DNA of 50,106 nucleotides from a virus: positions 1-50,106 of IMG/VR virus record IMGVR_UViG_3300027754_000138. The stretch is one strand, 5' to 3'. The notes under the pieces are model-generated. The model saw only the letters and a program-made list of their open reading frames with translations. It was not told where the DNA came from and did no database searches. This document shows, piece by piece, positions 1 to 8,854 of the stretch (positions within the stretch are counted from its first letter, which is position 1; the number at the start of each line of letters is the position of its first letter). The translations under genes were made by a program, and so were the position numbers.

Positions 1-1
1 T

Positions 2-1072
2 GTACTTAAATTTCTTGTAGTATTAATAGCAATATCTCTAGCAGGTTGTGCAGCTTTCTTTTCAATAGTAGGACTATCGAAATTATTTGCTGGCGCAGCT
101 ATCGCTGTAATGGTAATGGCGTCGACATTAGAAGCTTCTAAATTAGTTATAACTTCATTTTTATATCAAGCTTGGTCTACTATTAATAAAACTTTAAGAT
201 TGTATTTGTTAATTGCAATTTCAATTATTGCAATAATTACTTCAATTGGAATTTATGGATTTTTATCTAGCGCGTATAGTGAGACAAAATCTAAATATGA
301 TTTAACTCAAACTCAAACTGACAGCTTATCAACTCAAAAATCATATTATGAATCTTCAGTAGATAATTATAAATTGCAATTAACTACAAAAACTAGTCAA
401 TTAACTAATTTATCTAATATTAGAAATTCACAAGAAGTACGTGCAAGTCAATTGGTAACTAATAAAAGATCTTCTAAATCAGCAGATAGAAGCGCTAAAG
501 AAACAGACGCAGTAATTAAATTAATTAATTTAGATATTGATAATTTAAATAAAAATATAATTACATATTCTGACTCTGCAAAAAAAATTCAAGTTAAAAT
601 AACTCAATTAGGATTGAAAAATAATATTTCTTCTGAATTAGGATCTTTATCTTATGTAGCTCGACTATTAAACGTTTCAATGGATAGCGTAGTTAATGTG
701 TTAATTATACTTTTTATAATTGTATTTGATCCATTAGCTATTTGTATGGTGTTAGTATTTAATTCTATGTCTAAGACACCGGAAGATAATAAACCAAAAG
801 AAACTCCTCAAAAAGAAATTAATTTTCCAAAAGAAGAGTATATTCCATATGAACCTGATTTTTTCTTAAATCCTAACGAAATAATAGCAGATAATATAGT
901 CGATCTACCGTCGGAACAACCCCTAGAACAGTCTGAACCGAGTGCTATAATATCTAAGCCTAGGAACAATACTAAAGAAGAATATAAAGAATCTATACGA
1001 AAGGAAGAAGAGCGTAAAAGAAATAAAAAATTAGATGATTTATATAATGAATCAAATTCTAAAACGTACTAA
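2..1072 (+). CDS. Membrane protein with central coiled coil (5' partial)
   Basis: The reading frame is open to the left edge, so the true start lies outside the window; the first ATG inside is at 110 but coding sense continues upstream of it. At least 356 residues are present. Hydrophobic segments lie in the first ~45 residues (probably two helices), around residues 60-85 of the visible part and again near 230-255; between the third and fourth lies a ~130-residue polar, Gln/Ser/Lys-rich region with coiled-coil character. The C-terminal ~100 residues are charged, with Glu/Lys runs. The layout (paired membrane helices, extended coil, helix, charged tail) resembles uncharacterised membrane proteins of large myoviruses. 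Function unknown; it is followed after 12 bases by the next gene and is probably co-transcribed with it. Confidence 0.75.
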   Translation, partial: VLKFLVVLIAISLAGCAAFFSIVGLSKLFAGAAIAVMVMASTLEASKLVITSFLYQAWSTINKTLRLYLLIAISIIAIITSIGIYGFLSSAYSETKSKYDLTQTQTDSLSTQKSYYESSVDNYKLQLTTKTSQLTNLSNIRNSQEVRASQLVTNKRSSKSADRSAKETDAVIKLINLDIDNLNKNIITYSDSAKKIQVKITQLGLKNNISSELGSLSYVARLLNVSMDSVVNVLIILFIIVFDPLAICMVLVFNSMSKTPEDNKPKETPQKEINFPKEEYIPYEPDFFLNPNEIIADNIVDLPSEQPLEQSEPSAIISKPRNNTKEEYKESIRKEEERKRNKKLDDLYNESNSKTY

Positions 1073-1084
1073 TTAAATAAAGTT

Positions 1085-1618
1085 ATGAAAAATAAATCTA
1101 AAGAATCTACACCCGTTATCGAATCACATTACAAAACAAAAATTGATTCAATAGGCCGGAGATCAATGATTTGCCAAAATTCTGAACCTGGTGGCAAATA
1201 TTTTAAAGGTCAAATTTGTAATGAATGGTCTCGAGTTGGAAATGATGCTACTGCAGTAATTTGTTGGAAGTGTACTGCTGCAGTTACTGAAGGCCCATTA
1301 ATAAGAAGTGCTGTAGTAAAATCAGATAAACCTAAAGGCTGGACATTTATGAAAGAGTTTGTAGCTGTAGATGGTACCGTGTATCATAAAGGAATCGAGC
1401 AACCTACATTAAAAGGAACATTGCCAGTAACAGTTATTGAAGTTAAACAAGAAAAAATAAAATTATCTAAACAAGAAAAAGCAGATGCGTTTTTAGCTAC
1501 TGGCAAGGAAATAGAACAACTCAAAGCTAAATTATTTAATGAAACTAGAAAAGGTAAAAAAGCTGAAATAATTCGTTCATTATCTAAAGCTAATAAACAA
1601 CTTAAAAAATTAATGTAA
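1085..1618 (+). CDS. Cys-containing hypothetical protein, possible zinc ribbon
   Basis: A 177-residue protein not assigned to a named family. Four cysteines at residues 30, 45, 60 and 63 (the last two as C-W-K-C) could form one zinc site; this is inference. The C-terminal third (about 120-177) is Lys/Glu-rich and helical. The start ATG is preceded by AAAGTT, the same context as the starts at 23604, 32571 and 37896, and there is no Shine-Dalgarno sequence. It lies between the membrane protein and the ClpP-like protease on the same strand. Confidence 0.7.
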   Translation: MKNKSKESTPVIESHYKTKIDSIGRRSMICQNSEPGGKYFKGQICNEWSRVGNDATAVICWKCTAAVTEGPLIRSAVVKSDKPKGWTFMKEFVAVDGTVYHKGIEQPTLKGTLPVTVIEVKQEKIKLSKQEKADAFLATGKEIEQLKAKLFNETRKGKKAEIIRSLSKANKQLKKLM

Positions 1619-1671
1619 GATAAATTTTGATATTAACAATTAATTTCTTATATTAATTAAAATTATAAAAT

Positions 1672-2325
1672 ATGACTATACATAACAAAAGTAAAAGTGT
1701 GCCTTTTAAAAGTTTATATGATGATGAACCGGCAAATGCAAAAACAAAAAAAATAAACGACAAAGACGATACTTCTAAAAATGAAGTTTATAATGAAATT
1801 GATTATGGAGTTAGTATTAATGACTCTGTTATATATCTTCACGGAGACATACTTCTAGGTAATTTATTTGATTTTATTTCAAAAGTTAGATTAATTTTAG
1901 AACATCGCCCAGTAGAAGCTAAAGACAATCCAATTACATTATTAATTAATTCCAATGGAGGTGATGTATATGAAGCTTTAGGTATTATTGATTATATGGA
2001 AACTTTATCAATTCCAATCAATGTAATCGCTCGTGGCAGAGCAATGTCAGCAGCTGCAATGATTTTATGTTGTGGTACTGGAACTAGAGCTGCTTCGAAA
2101 AATACCACTATTATGGTGCATGAAGCTTCAGCTAATATATTTGGTAAGTCAGCAGACATCAAAGCTAATGCAGAGCATATTGATGAATTAGAAGAAGATT
2201 TTTATAAAATGATGGCTAAGAAAACTAAACAAGACGAAGATTTTTGGCGTAAAGCATGTAGAAAAGATTATTACATGACAGCAGACAAAGCAGCTGAACT
2301 AGGATTAATAGATCAAGTAATTTAA
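1672..2325 (+). CDS. clpP-like: ClpP-like serine protease
   Basis: A 217-residue ClpP/crotonase-fold protease. After a ~45-residue polar N-terminal extension the ClpP core follows: the strand-turn segment LLINSNGGDVYEALGI (90-105), the nucleophile region RAMSAAAM with Ser126, the His region IMVHEAS with His150, and Asp199 in the RKDYYMTAD segment. The Ser-His spacing (24) and His-Asp spacing (49) match those of E. coli ClpP (25 and 49), so the triad looks intact. Phage ClpP-like proteases often mature heads, but this phage also has a gp21-type protease at 43847, so its role may instead be proteolysis of host or early phage proteins. No ClpX/ClpA partner is seen here; it could use the host's. 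Confidence 0.9.
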   Translation: MTIHNKSKSVPFKSLYDDEPANAKTKKINDKDDTSKNEVYNEIDYGVSINDSVIYLHGDILLGNLFDFISKVRLILEHRPVEAKDNPITLLINSNGGDVYEALGIIDYMETLSIPINVIARGRAMSAAAMILCCGTGTRAASKNTTIMVHEASANIFGKSADIKANAEHIDELEEDFYKMMAKKTKQDEDFWRKACRKDYYMTADKAAELGLIDQVI

Positions 2326-2329
2326 ATTT

Positions 2330-3061
2330 ATGGGAAAACAAGACACTGAACTTCAATGGCAAACGTTTATTGAATATATTAATACATATATTTCTAATCC
2401 ACGTAAAGAATTATTAATTAAAATGTATGAATCTCTATCTGATAGAGTTTTAACTGCTCCGGCATCTTCACATTCAACTAGACATAACTGCTTTCCAGGA
2501 GGTTATATTGATCACGTTAATAGAGTTATTAAAACTGCTATTAAATTGTTTGAAGTATGGACTGAAGCAGGAGCTGGCACAACTAAATTTACTTTAGAAG
2601 AAGTAGTATTTGCAGCTATTAATCACGATTTAGGTAAAGTAGGATCTAGCTCTGAAGATTATTATATTCCAAACGATTCTAGATGGCACGTTGAAAGAGG
2701 TCAAATATATAAAATTAATCCAGCTCTTCAATTTATGAAAGTTCCAGATAGAAGTATTTTTCTATTGCAAGAATATGGAATAAAATTTTCAGAGAATGAA
2801 TATTTAGCAATTAAATTACATGATGGATTATATGGTAAAGGAAATGAATCTTATTTAATGGCAGGAATGCCTGAGTTTGCTTTGAAAACGGATTTGCCAA
2901 TACTATTACATCACGCAGATCATTTAGCTACTTTAATTGAAGGTAATATAGCACATTCAACAGACACAGCAGCGACAAAAATAAAATCAAAACTAACTAA
3001 CATAAACAATCCAATTGCAGACGAAAATTTAAAATCTGCATTTGATAAAATATTTGGATAA
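2330..3061 (+). CDS. HD-domain metal-dependent phosphohydrolase
   Basis: A 243-residue protein with the metal-binding pattern of HD-superfamily hydrolases: His62 in the PGGYIDHV segment, the His99-Asp100 doublet in AAINHDLGKVG, and a downstream HHADH cluster (194-198). HD proteins hydrolyse phosphomonoester or phosphodiester bonds, often of nucleotides; the substrate cannot be read from the sequence. It starts 4 bases after the clpP-like gene, and its stop codon overlaps the next ATG (TAATG), indicating a tight operon and translational coupling. Confidence 0.85.
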   Translation: MGKQDTELQWQTFIEYINTYISNPRKELLIKMYESLSDRVLTAPASSHSTRHNCFPGGYIDHVNRVIKTAIKLFEVWTEAGAGTTKFTLEEVVFAAINHDLGKVGSSSEDYYIPNDSRWHVERGQIYKINPALQFMKVPDRSIFLLQEYGIKFSENEYLAIKLHDGLYGKGNESYLMAGMPEFALKTDLPILLHHADHLATLIEGNIAHSTDTAATKIKSKLTNINNPIADENLKSAFDKIFG

Positions 3062-3351
3062 TGGCAATAACAATTATAATTTTATTACTCATAGCTAGCA
3101 TTGCAATGGGGTATAGCATTTGGAATTTAATTAAACAAAATGAAGATTTAGAAGAAACGGTAATTTATTATCAAACTAAATTATCAAGCCTTCGTGAGCA
3201 AGTATTAGATATGGAAATTCAATTAAAAGAAATTGACATTCGCGGATCATTTGCTTCAGATGATGAAGTAGGATTTGTATTTAAAGAAATTAAAGAAATG
3301 TCTTCGGACTTAACTAAAGCAATAGAATCAGTATATGAATTTAGAGACTAA
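3061..3351 (+). CDS. Small membrane-anchored coiled-coil protein
   Basis: A 96-residue protein with an N-terminal hydrophobic helix at residues 2-22 (rich in Ile/Leu, weakly positive on its cytoplasmic side) and then a continuous Glu/Lys/Leu-rich coil. No family recognised. The start overlaps the preceding stop by one base, and its 3' end overlaps the gp55 start by 17 bases, so it is translated within the same operon. Possible roles such as a membrane anchor or spanin-like factor are guesses only. Confidence 0.65.
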   Translation: MAITIIILLLIASIAMGYSIWNLIKQNEDLEETVIYYQTKLSSLREQVLDMEIQLKEIDIRGSFASDDEVGFVFKEIKEMSSDLTKAIESVYEFRD

Positions 3352-4129
3352 TACAAAAGAAATAGAGCCAGTTGTTGTAGTAACTCCTGAAGTAAAAACT
3401 CGAGGTCGTAAACCTAAAACAAAACAGTATTTTACAAAAGAAACTGAAAATGCTATTTTGCTTTACAATCTTTTAGAAGATGAAATAGAACGTAATAAAT
3501 TATACGACGCAGAAATTAAATATCCATTTGATAAGCTAGTTGAAAATATTATTCATACATTTAAGTTTTATCATTTTGACATTCCATATGAAGACGTTAA
3601 ACATGAAGTAATTGCTTTTTTAAATGAAAAAATTCATAAATATACAGATCCTTCTAAAGGAAAAGCATTTTCGTATTTTTCTATTATTGCAAAAAATTAT
3701 TTAATTATTCACAATAATGGAAATTATAATAAATTTAAAAATTCAACTCAACCAGAATCAATTGACGAAGATAGAAATATCATCAATGAAGTAATGCGTA
3801 GTGAAGAAGTTCAAGAAAAATTTGAATTTATGGATTTGTTTATAAAGTATATGGACATCAATTTAGCTTCAATATTTAAAAAGCATATAGACTTGTCAGT
3901 TGCAGATTCAGTATTAGAATTATTTCGTAATAGAGAAAACATAGAAAATTTTAATAAAAAAGCACTTTATATTTTAATTAGAGATCGTACCGGAGTTAAA
4001 ACTCAATATATTACTCGAGTAGTTAATATAATGAAATCTATATACATGGACATGTATCACAATTATAAACACACTGGCGCAGCCGTTTTATCACAATCTA
4101 TTTTTAAAAAGTCAGAATTTCTAGATTAA
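3335..4129 (+). CDS. 55: Late-transcription sigma factor, gp55-like
   Basis: A 264-residue protein related to T4 gp55, the small sigma-70-family factor that directs host RNA polymerase to late promoters. The conserved sigma region 2-like part spans about residues 60-125; its hallmark is the segment SKGKAFSYFSIIAKNYLI, equivalent to the region that contacts the polymerase clamp and melts the -10 element. The N-terminal 30 residues are basic (RGRKPKTK), and a helical C-terminal part follows. The presence of this factor supports reading the repeated ATATTTAT motif in this window as the cognate late promoter. The co-activator gp33 and clamp gp45 were not found here. Confidence 0.85.
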   Translation: MNLETNTKEIEPVVVVTPEVKTRGRKPKTKQYFTKETENAILLYNLLEDEIERNKLYDAEIKYPFDKLVENIIHTFKFYHFDIPYEDVKHEVIAFLNEKIHKYTDPSKGKAFSYFSIIAKNYLIIHNNGNYNKFKNSTQPESIDEDRNIINEVMRSEEVQEKFEFMDLFIKYMDINLASIFKKHIDLSVADSVLELFRNRENIENFNKKALYILIRDRTGVKTQYITRVVNIMKSIYMDMYHNYKHTGAAVLSQSIFKKSEFLD

Positions 4130-4139
4130 GATATTTATT
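4130..4139 (+). promoter_or_regulatory. Putative late promoter motif GATATTTATT
   Basis: GATATTTATT begins at the last base of the gp55 stop codon, 11 bases before the ATG at 4151. It is flanked directly by TTAA on both sides. It would drive the tail operon beginning with the 144-residue protein and gp5. Confidence 0.55.
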
Positions 4140-4150
4140 TTAAAGTAAAT

Positions 4151-4585
4151 ATGGAATTTGATATAGAAATTTTTAAAGGTAAATCATTTTCTGATTTAAT
4201 GAAAGACATTTATTCTAACAGTACTAAAAAAGATCGTCAAATAAATTTGTTAATTGGCGAGCTTCGTCCATTAATTAAAAACATTGGAGATGCTACAGTT
4301 ATTGTTCCATTAATAAAAGAGTATTTAGAAGTAGGAGTTAAAAATGACGAGCATTTAGTTAAGCTAGCTGCCGTTGTTCAACGTTTAGTTTCTACTAATA
4401 ACAGAGTTCAATCTGAAACTGGTAACTCTTGGATGTTAACAGAAGAAGAAAAAAAGCAATTAATAGGAGAGTTAGATGAAATTGCAGGAGCTAATAGCGA
4501 AGTCAATGCAAAAGTTGTTAATTTATCATCTAAGCAAACTCAAATAGAATCAGAGTTAAATGATATTCAAGACGGATTAGTTTAA
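4151..4585 (+). CDS. Hypothetical protein upstream of gp5
   Basis: A 144-residue, largely helical acidic protein with no recognised family. It is the first gene after a putative late promoter and is directly adjacent to the gp5-like hub gene (stop TAA at 4583-4585, next ATG at 4586, no gap), so it is probably made late and may act in baseplate assembly, for example as a chaperone or hub component. That role is inferred from position only. Residues 95-140 have coiled-coil character. Confidence 0.7.
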   Translation: MEFDIEIFKGKSFSDLMKDIYSNSTKKDRQINLLIGELRPLIKNIGDATVIVPLIKEYLEVGVKNDEHLVKLAAVVQRLVSTNNRVQSETGNSWMLTEEEKKQLIGELDEIAGANSEVNAKVVNLSSKQTQIESELNDIQDGLV

Positions 4586-5974
4586 ATGCAACAGTCAGTA
4601 ATAGAATTATTAGCAGGAGAGGTAGTAGAAGTAATATATACTGATTTAACTCCGCAATTAGTATATGGAATCAAAGTTAAAATATTAGATGGCCAACTAG
4701 TTGATCCTGAAATACCTGAAATATCACCTTCGATAATTACCGCCGTTCCATTAAATTTTAGTTACATTAGAGTTCCGATAATCGGAGAAATTGTTTTATT
4801 AATTGACGCACCCGATTCTTATTCAAATGGAATAACAGATTCTAGAACAATGTATTATCTAGACATAGTTAGTTTAAATTTTAGTATTCATAACAACGCA
4901 TTGCCAACAGTGTCTGCTAAAACTATTACTACGGAAGTTAGTGGAGATGATAAAAAATACAATGAATCTGCTGCAGGTGATACCAAGCAATCTAAGCCAC
5001 CAAAAGTAGACAACGATTTTTCAGAAAATATCGCAGTTAAATCACTTCAACCTTATGTAGGAGATGTTATTATTTCAGGGCGATATGGAAATTCTATTAG
5101 ATTTTCAACCACACCTAAATCTGGAAATTTTAAAATTCCACCAAATTTTTCAAAAGCAATTGGACAGCCTATTACTATATATAGAAATACAACTCAAAGT
5201 ACAGACACTAAAGAAATTAATGATTTTATTACAGAAGATTTTACCAATGAAGAAAATGTAATTGTACAAGCTTCTGGGCAAGAATTAAAATTTGAACAAG
5301 CTTCTGGAGTATTAACTGCTAATAAAAAATACAAAATAAATTCTTGGAAAGATGAAAAATGGGGTGTTACTCCACAAACTTTAATTTCTTCCGGACGAAT
5401 TATATTTAATAGCACTCAAAAAGAAATTATAGCTTTTGCAAAAAACGGTATAGGTCTTTCATCAGAAACGTCAATTACTATTGACGCTAAAGAAACTATA
5501 TCATTAAATGCAACTAAAATTGAATTAGGTACTGATTCTAAAGAAGCTTTAATATTAGGTAATGCATTTAAAACTTGGATGGAAAATTTAATTCAAATAT
5601 TAGGTACAATTACGCCTATATCACCAGTTGCTGGACCATGTATACCATTGTTGCTTACACCGCAATGGGCTGGTGTTGAGTCGCTTAAAGCTCAAATAGA
5701 GACGTTGTTATTAAGTGAAGTTTCTTTTACTAAAAAGAAAGCATCAGTTAGCTCAGAAGCTTCTAGTACAATTGAAACAAGACCAGCTCCAACACTTAAA
5801 GACTTTGAAATGACTCCGGAAGAAAAAGAAGAGGCTGAAAAAATTCAAGAATTTGCTAACGATGCTATTACAAAAGCTGTTGATTTAAATGACGATGAAA
5901 TTGCTGGACTCCATGATGCGTATAATAAAACTACGGATCAACTATTTAATGAAGAAAATTACGATATTAGTTAA
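4586..5974 (+). CDS. 5: Baseplate central spike/hub protein, gp5-like
   Basis: A 462-residue protein matching the gp5/VgrG type of tail spike protein. The N-terminal ~110 residues have the pattern of the gp5 OB-fold (VKILDGQ..., SYIRVPIIGEIVLLI). A second conserved part around 155-175 (VGDVIISGRYGNSIRFS) is found in gp5 proteins of marine T4-like phages. Residues 265-315 show short alternating strands (GRIIFNSTQKEIIAFAKNGI and following) typical of the spike beta-helix. There is no lysozyme domain between the OB fold and the helix, unlike T4 gp5; the next two genes may supply that activity. The C-terminus is an acidic helical tail. Confidence 0.8.
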   Translation: MQQSVIELLAGEVVEVIYTDLTPQLVYGIKVKILDGQLVDPEIPEISPSIITAVPLNFSYIRVPIIGEIVLLIDAPDSYSNGITDSRTMYYLDIVSLNFSIHNNALPTVSAKTITTEVSGDDKKYNESAAGDTKQSKPPKVDNDFSENIAVKSLQPYVGDVIISGRYGNSIRFSTTPKSGNFKIPPNFSKAIGQPITIYRNTTQSTDTKEINDFITEDFTNEENVIVQASGQELKFEQASGVLTANKKYKINSWKDEKWGVTPQTLISSGRIIFNSTQKEIIAFAKNGIGLSSETSITIDAKETISLNATKIELGTDSKEALILGNAFKTWMENLIQILGTITPISPVAGPCIPLLLTPQWAGVESLKAQIETLLLSEVSFTKKKASVSSEASSTIETRPAPTLKDFEMTPEEKEEAEKIQEFANDAITKAVDLNDDEIAGLHDAYNKTTDQLFNEENYDIS

Positions 5975-5980
5975 TATATT

Positions 5981-8050
5981 ATGCCTGAACCATTCCCAAC
6001 ATTATATAATGAGCCTGAAGAAGGAACCCAAGGAGCGTCAAGCTCCTACGGAGCCGCGTCTGAAAATACACTGCAAGCTGATTTAGAATCTCAAGCATTT
6101 AATTCAACAGCTTTTATAACATACTATGATAGTCATAATGAAGAAGATGAAGAGGAATTATATAAACAAGCGGCAATTAAAGAAGGTAGTGATGTAGCTG
6201 GTAGAGAAAATCCTACTGTCGATGCCGATTCCGATACACCAATGGCAGGATTGGTTATAACAACAGCGGAACAGGAGCAAGAGCTTATCAATGATATCAT
6301 CGCAGCCAACCCGGGTCAGTTCCCTGCCGGTGTTGAAATCCCGGATCATACTCGAGCTATTATAGCAGTTTCTGTACCTGTAAAAACTATACCTACAGAA
6401 AAAATATTTGTAGATAAAATTGATGAAAATGTAGAAGATGAAGAATTAAAAATACTTACAGCTAAAGATAAAGCTGTAATTGATCTAACAAAGCCTAAAG
6501 AGCCTAACGATAATGATCTGGTCGTAGCTTTAAATGCGCTAATAACTAGTGCACAAAAAACAAAATCAATTAAAGTAGCGAAATTAGCTTTAACAGATTT
6601 AAATAAACCTATTTTAGAAGATATTATTGTATCTCCTAATACAACTAGCTATAAAGGAGCTAGAGTTAATGAGTATTTAAGTACTGTTAACTGCAATCCT
6701 GGTAACGTACCATGGGGAACAGGAGCAGTAGCTACTTGGTGGAAAGAAGCCGGAGCAGAATTACCAAGTGGTCAATCTAAAGCTGGAAAAAAATTCTTAC
6801 TTAACGCAGCACCTAGTTGGTTAATTTGGGCTCAAGAAAGTAATCGATTTGCAGAAACTCCAGATATTGGTACAATTGCTGTATATGGAACAAAAACAAT
6901 TAATAAAAAGAAAAAAACTATAATGACAGCTACTGAGCTAGGCATAGTAGTTGGTCAAAAAGTTACAGACGCTAACACTGCTATAATAGAGGTAGTAAAA
7001 ACTAAAAATGTTATACTAAATAAATATCCAATTGATGCAGACCCAATTGCACCGACTGGTCCAGCTAAAGACCCAAGAATAGCGGAAAATATAGCTAAAA
7101 TAACAGCGAAATGGAAAGGTGCAAAGGCTGACCGATTTGGTATAATTAAAACTGAAAGTACAGCCTTTAATGATTTAACTAAAGGAATAGTCAAAATTGA
7201 AGGAGGTTATCTACATCCAGCACATTTTATAAAATTCCCTGCAGTTATTGGAAACTTCAACTCTAAAGCATGGTTATTAGATAAACCAGATTATACAATG
7301 TTTGATCAATCTGGCGAAACTTTATGGGGTCTCGATCGAAATGCTGGACAAACAGAAAACAGACCCGAAGGAAAAGAATTCTGGAGAATTGTAGATTTAC
7401 ATTCTGGATTTGGACAATGGGGTAAACAAGCTGGGTTTCAAGCTAAAAAGGGAGATTTGCAAGCAGATGGCAGATGTTGTAGATGGTTACACGCAAATAT
7501 TCCACCTAATGGAGTTAGATCTGATGGAAGTTGGAAATATCCCGGGACATGGAATCATTATCATGTACCTACAGCTGCTGAAGGATATGAAGAGTTATGG
7601 AAAGCTATGGGTGCATTACAGGAGAAAAATTATAAAGATAAGACTGCATATCACTTTGGACCTAAAGTAGACAATGGAAAATACAACGAACTACTTGCAT
7701 TGATTAATTCCGATGGGCGATTTATGTTTTGGTATTACAGATTGTTATGGAATGGATCTGGAATTTTAGCTAATGCCGCAAGAAATTTAAAAAGTATTTG
7801 GAATGCAGGAGAAAGAGATTTGGAATATCTTTTAACTGCGAATATGCTATATTTACATAATGCTTATTCAGATGATATAATTCGAAGCAGCTGTGCTGCT
7901 GTTAAACATTTAACAGGTTTAGGATCTTCTATAACAGGCAAAGCAGCTAATTCACCTCCTATATTAAATTCTTTACTATTAACTAAAGTAGAAGTTAATC
8001 CAACTTCAATACTAGGTTTTATATACACTGACCCATTAACTACAAAATAA
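5981..8050 (+). CDS. Tail-associated muramidase-like protein with degenerate CHAP/NlpC-like domain
   Basis: A 689-residue protein encoded 6 bases after gp5. The first ~200 residues are acidic and low in pattern. Residues ~225-303 resemble a CHAP/NlpC-type cysteine hydrolase module (VPWGTGAVATWWKEAG at 243-258, later DIGTIAVYG), but the usual catalytic Cys after PW is Gly246, so this module is probably inactive. Residues ~395-510 contain the segment KGIVKIEGGYLHP with Glu407, and then GETLWGLDRNAG, the order seen in GH108-type N-acetylmuramidases (EGGY followed by GG-T-x-GI). Its likely role is cutting peptidoglycan during DNA injection, in place of the lysozyme domain missing from gp5. The family assignment rests on short motifs only. 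Confidence 0.6.
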   Translation: MPEPFPTLYNEPEEGTQGASSSYGAASENTLQADLESQAFNSTAFITYYDSHNEEDEEELYKQAAIKEGSDVAGRENPTVDADSDTPMAGLVITTAEQEQELINDIIAANPGQFPAGVEIPDHTRAIIAVSVPVKTIPTEKIFVDKIDENVEDEELKILTAKDKAVIDLTKPKEPNDNDLVVALNALITSAQKTKSIKVAKLALTDLNKPILEDIIVSPNTTSYKGARVNEYLSTVNCNPGNVPWGTGAVATWWKEAGAELPSGQSKAGKKFLLNAAPSWLIWAQESNRFAETPDIGTIAVYGTKTINKKKKTIMTATELGIVVGQKVTDANTAIIEVVKTKNVILNKYPIDADPIAPTGPAKDPRIAENIAKITAKWKGAKADRFGIIKTESTAFNDLTKGIVKIEGGYLHPAHFIKFPAVIGNFNSKAWLLDKPDYTMFDQSGETLWGLDRNAGQTENRPEGKEFWRIVDLHSGFGQWGKQAGFQAKKGDLQADGRCCRWLHANIPPNGVRSDGSWKYPGTWNHYHVPTAAEGYEELWKAMGALQEKNYKDKTAYHFGPKVDNGKYNELLALINSDGRFMFWYYRLLWNGSGILANAARNLKSIWNAGERDLEYLLTANMLYLHNAYSDDIIRSSCAAVKHLTGLGSSITGKAANSPPILNSLLLTKVEVNPTSILGFIYTDPLTTK

Positions 8051-8052
8051 TT

Positions 8053-8787
8053 ATGAGCGATATTTTAAAAGAATCAATAGCCCAAAAAACTCAAAGAATA
8101 CAAGATACTTTGCTAGATAAAAATAAAACAGGAATGCATGTAATTGACAATCACATTATATTTCAGCAAATACCAGCTTTAGGTCAAAATCCGCCATGGT
8201 CTAAAACAATATATGGACCAAAAGATGCTAGTGGTAAACAAATACCTGGATACACTGACATTGCAGATTCCGGATGTGGGTTATGTGCACTAGCTGCTCC
8301 ATTGCGAATGTTAACTAAAAATAAATCTATTGATCCTGGAATGTTAGCTAGTAAATATGGAAAGTATCATGCAAAAGGTGTTGGCAGTAGTTGGACTTTA
8401 ATGACTGAAGTTCCTCCTCATTTTGATTGTGAAGGTAAACAAATACCAATATCATATGATAGATTTGTTCGCGAAATTCGGCTAGGTGGTTACATTGTAA
8501 TAGTTGGGCAAACAATACCGCCATTTTATGGACCAGGACATTTTGTTTATATAAGATCATGGGATCCTTTTACCGATTCATTTGATATAGGTCAATCTTA
8601 TCCTATAGGAATCGCAGCATTAGATTTTATAAAATCTTATACATGGGAAATGCTAACATCAAAACCGGGACTTTTAGGAGCTTGGGTTATTAAAAAAGCT
8701 AAACACTATTCTTCAACGATACCACCAGTCAATATTACTGGCTTCGATTTAAAAAAACCAGTTAAACCAGCATGGAATCCTTATTAA
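8053..8787 (+). CDS. C39-like papain-fold cysteine peptidase, tail-associated
   Basis: A 244-residue protein with the signature of the peptidase C39-like family: Cys75 in DSGCGLCALAAPLRML, His163 in GPGHFVYIRSW and an Asp in the following DPFTDSFDIG segment (Asp171 by alignment of the pattern). Members in phages usually cleave peptidoglycan cross-bridges. It starts 2 bases after the muramidase-like gene, making a consecutive hub-glycosidase-peptidase set that could open both glycan and peptide bonds of the host wall. No signal peptide, consistent with virion incorporation rather than export. Confidence 0.7.
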   Translation: MSDILKESIAQKTQRIQDTLLDKNKTGMHVIDNHIIFQQIPALGQNPPWSKTIYGPKDASGKQIPGYTDIADSGCGLCALAAPLRMLTKNKSIDPGMLASKYGKYHAKGVGSSWTLMTEVPPHFDCEGKQIPISYDRFVREIRLGGYIVIVGQTIPPFYGPGHFVYIRSWDPFTDSFDIGQSYPIGIAALDFIKSYTWEMLTSKPGLLGAWVIKKAKHYSSTIPPVNITGFDLKKPVKPAWNPY

Positions 8788-8830
8788 ATTTAAGATATAC
8801 AAATAATATACATAATAAAAATACAATAAA

Positions 8831-8840
8831 GATATTTATT
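8831..8840 (+). promoter_or_regulatory. Putative late promoter motif GATATTTATT
   Basis: GATATTTATT lies 14 bases upstream of the ATG at 8855 in a 67-base AT-rich intergenic gap, at the start of the gp25-gp6 operon. Confidence 0.55.
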
Positions 8841-8854
8841 AAAAATATAGTACA

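Noticed and set aside
5194-5415. Open frame on the minus strand inside gp5
   Set aside because: It is fully contained in a well-supported gene, has no recognisable domain, and no other minus-strand gene exists in the window.
4586-5974. T4-type lysozyme domain within gp5
   Set aside because: No lysozyme catalytic Glu-Asp-Thr pattern was found between the OB-fold and the beta-helix part.
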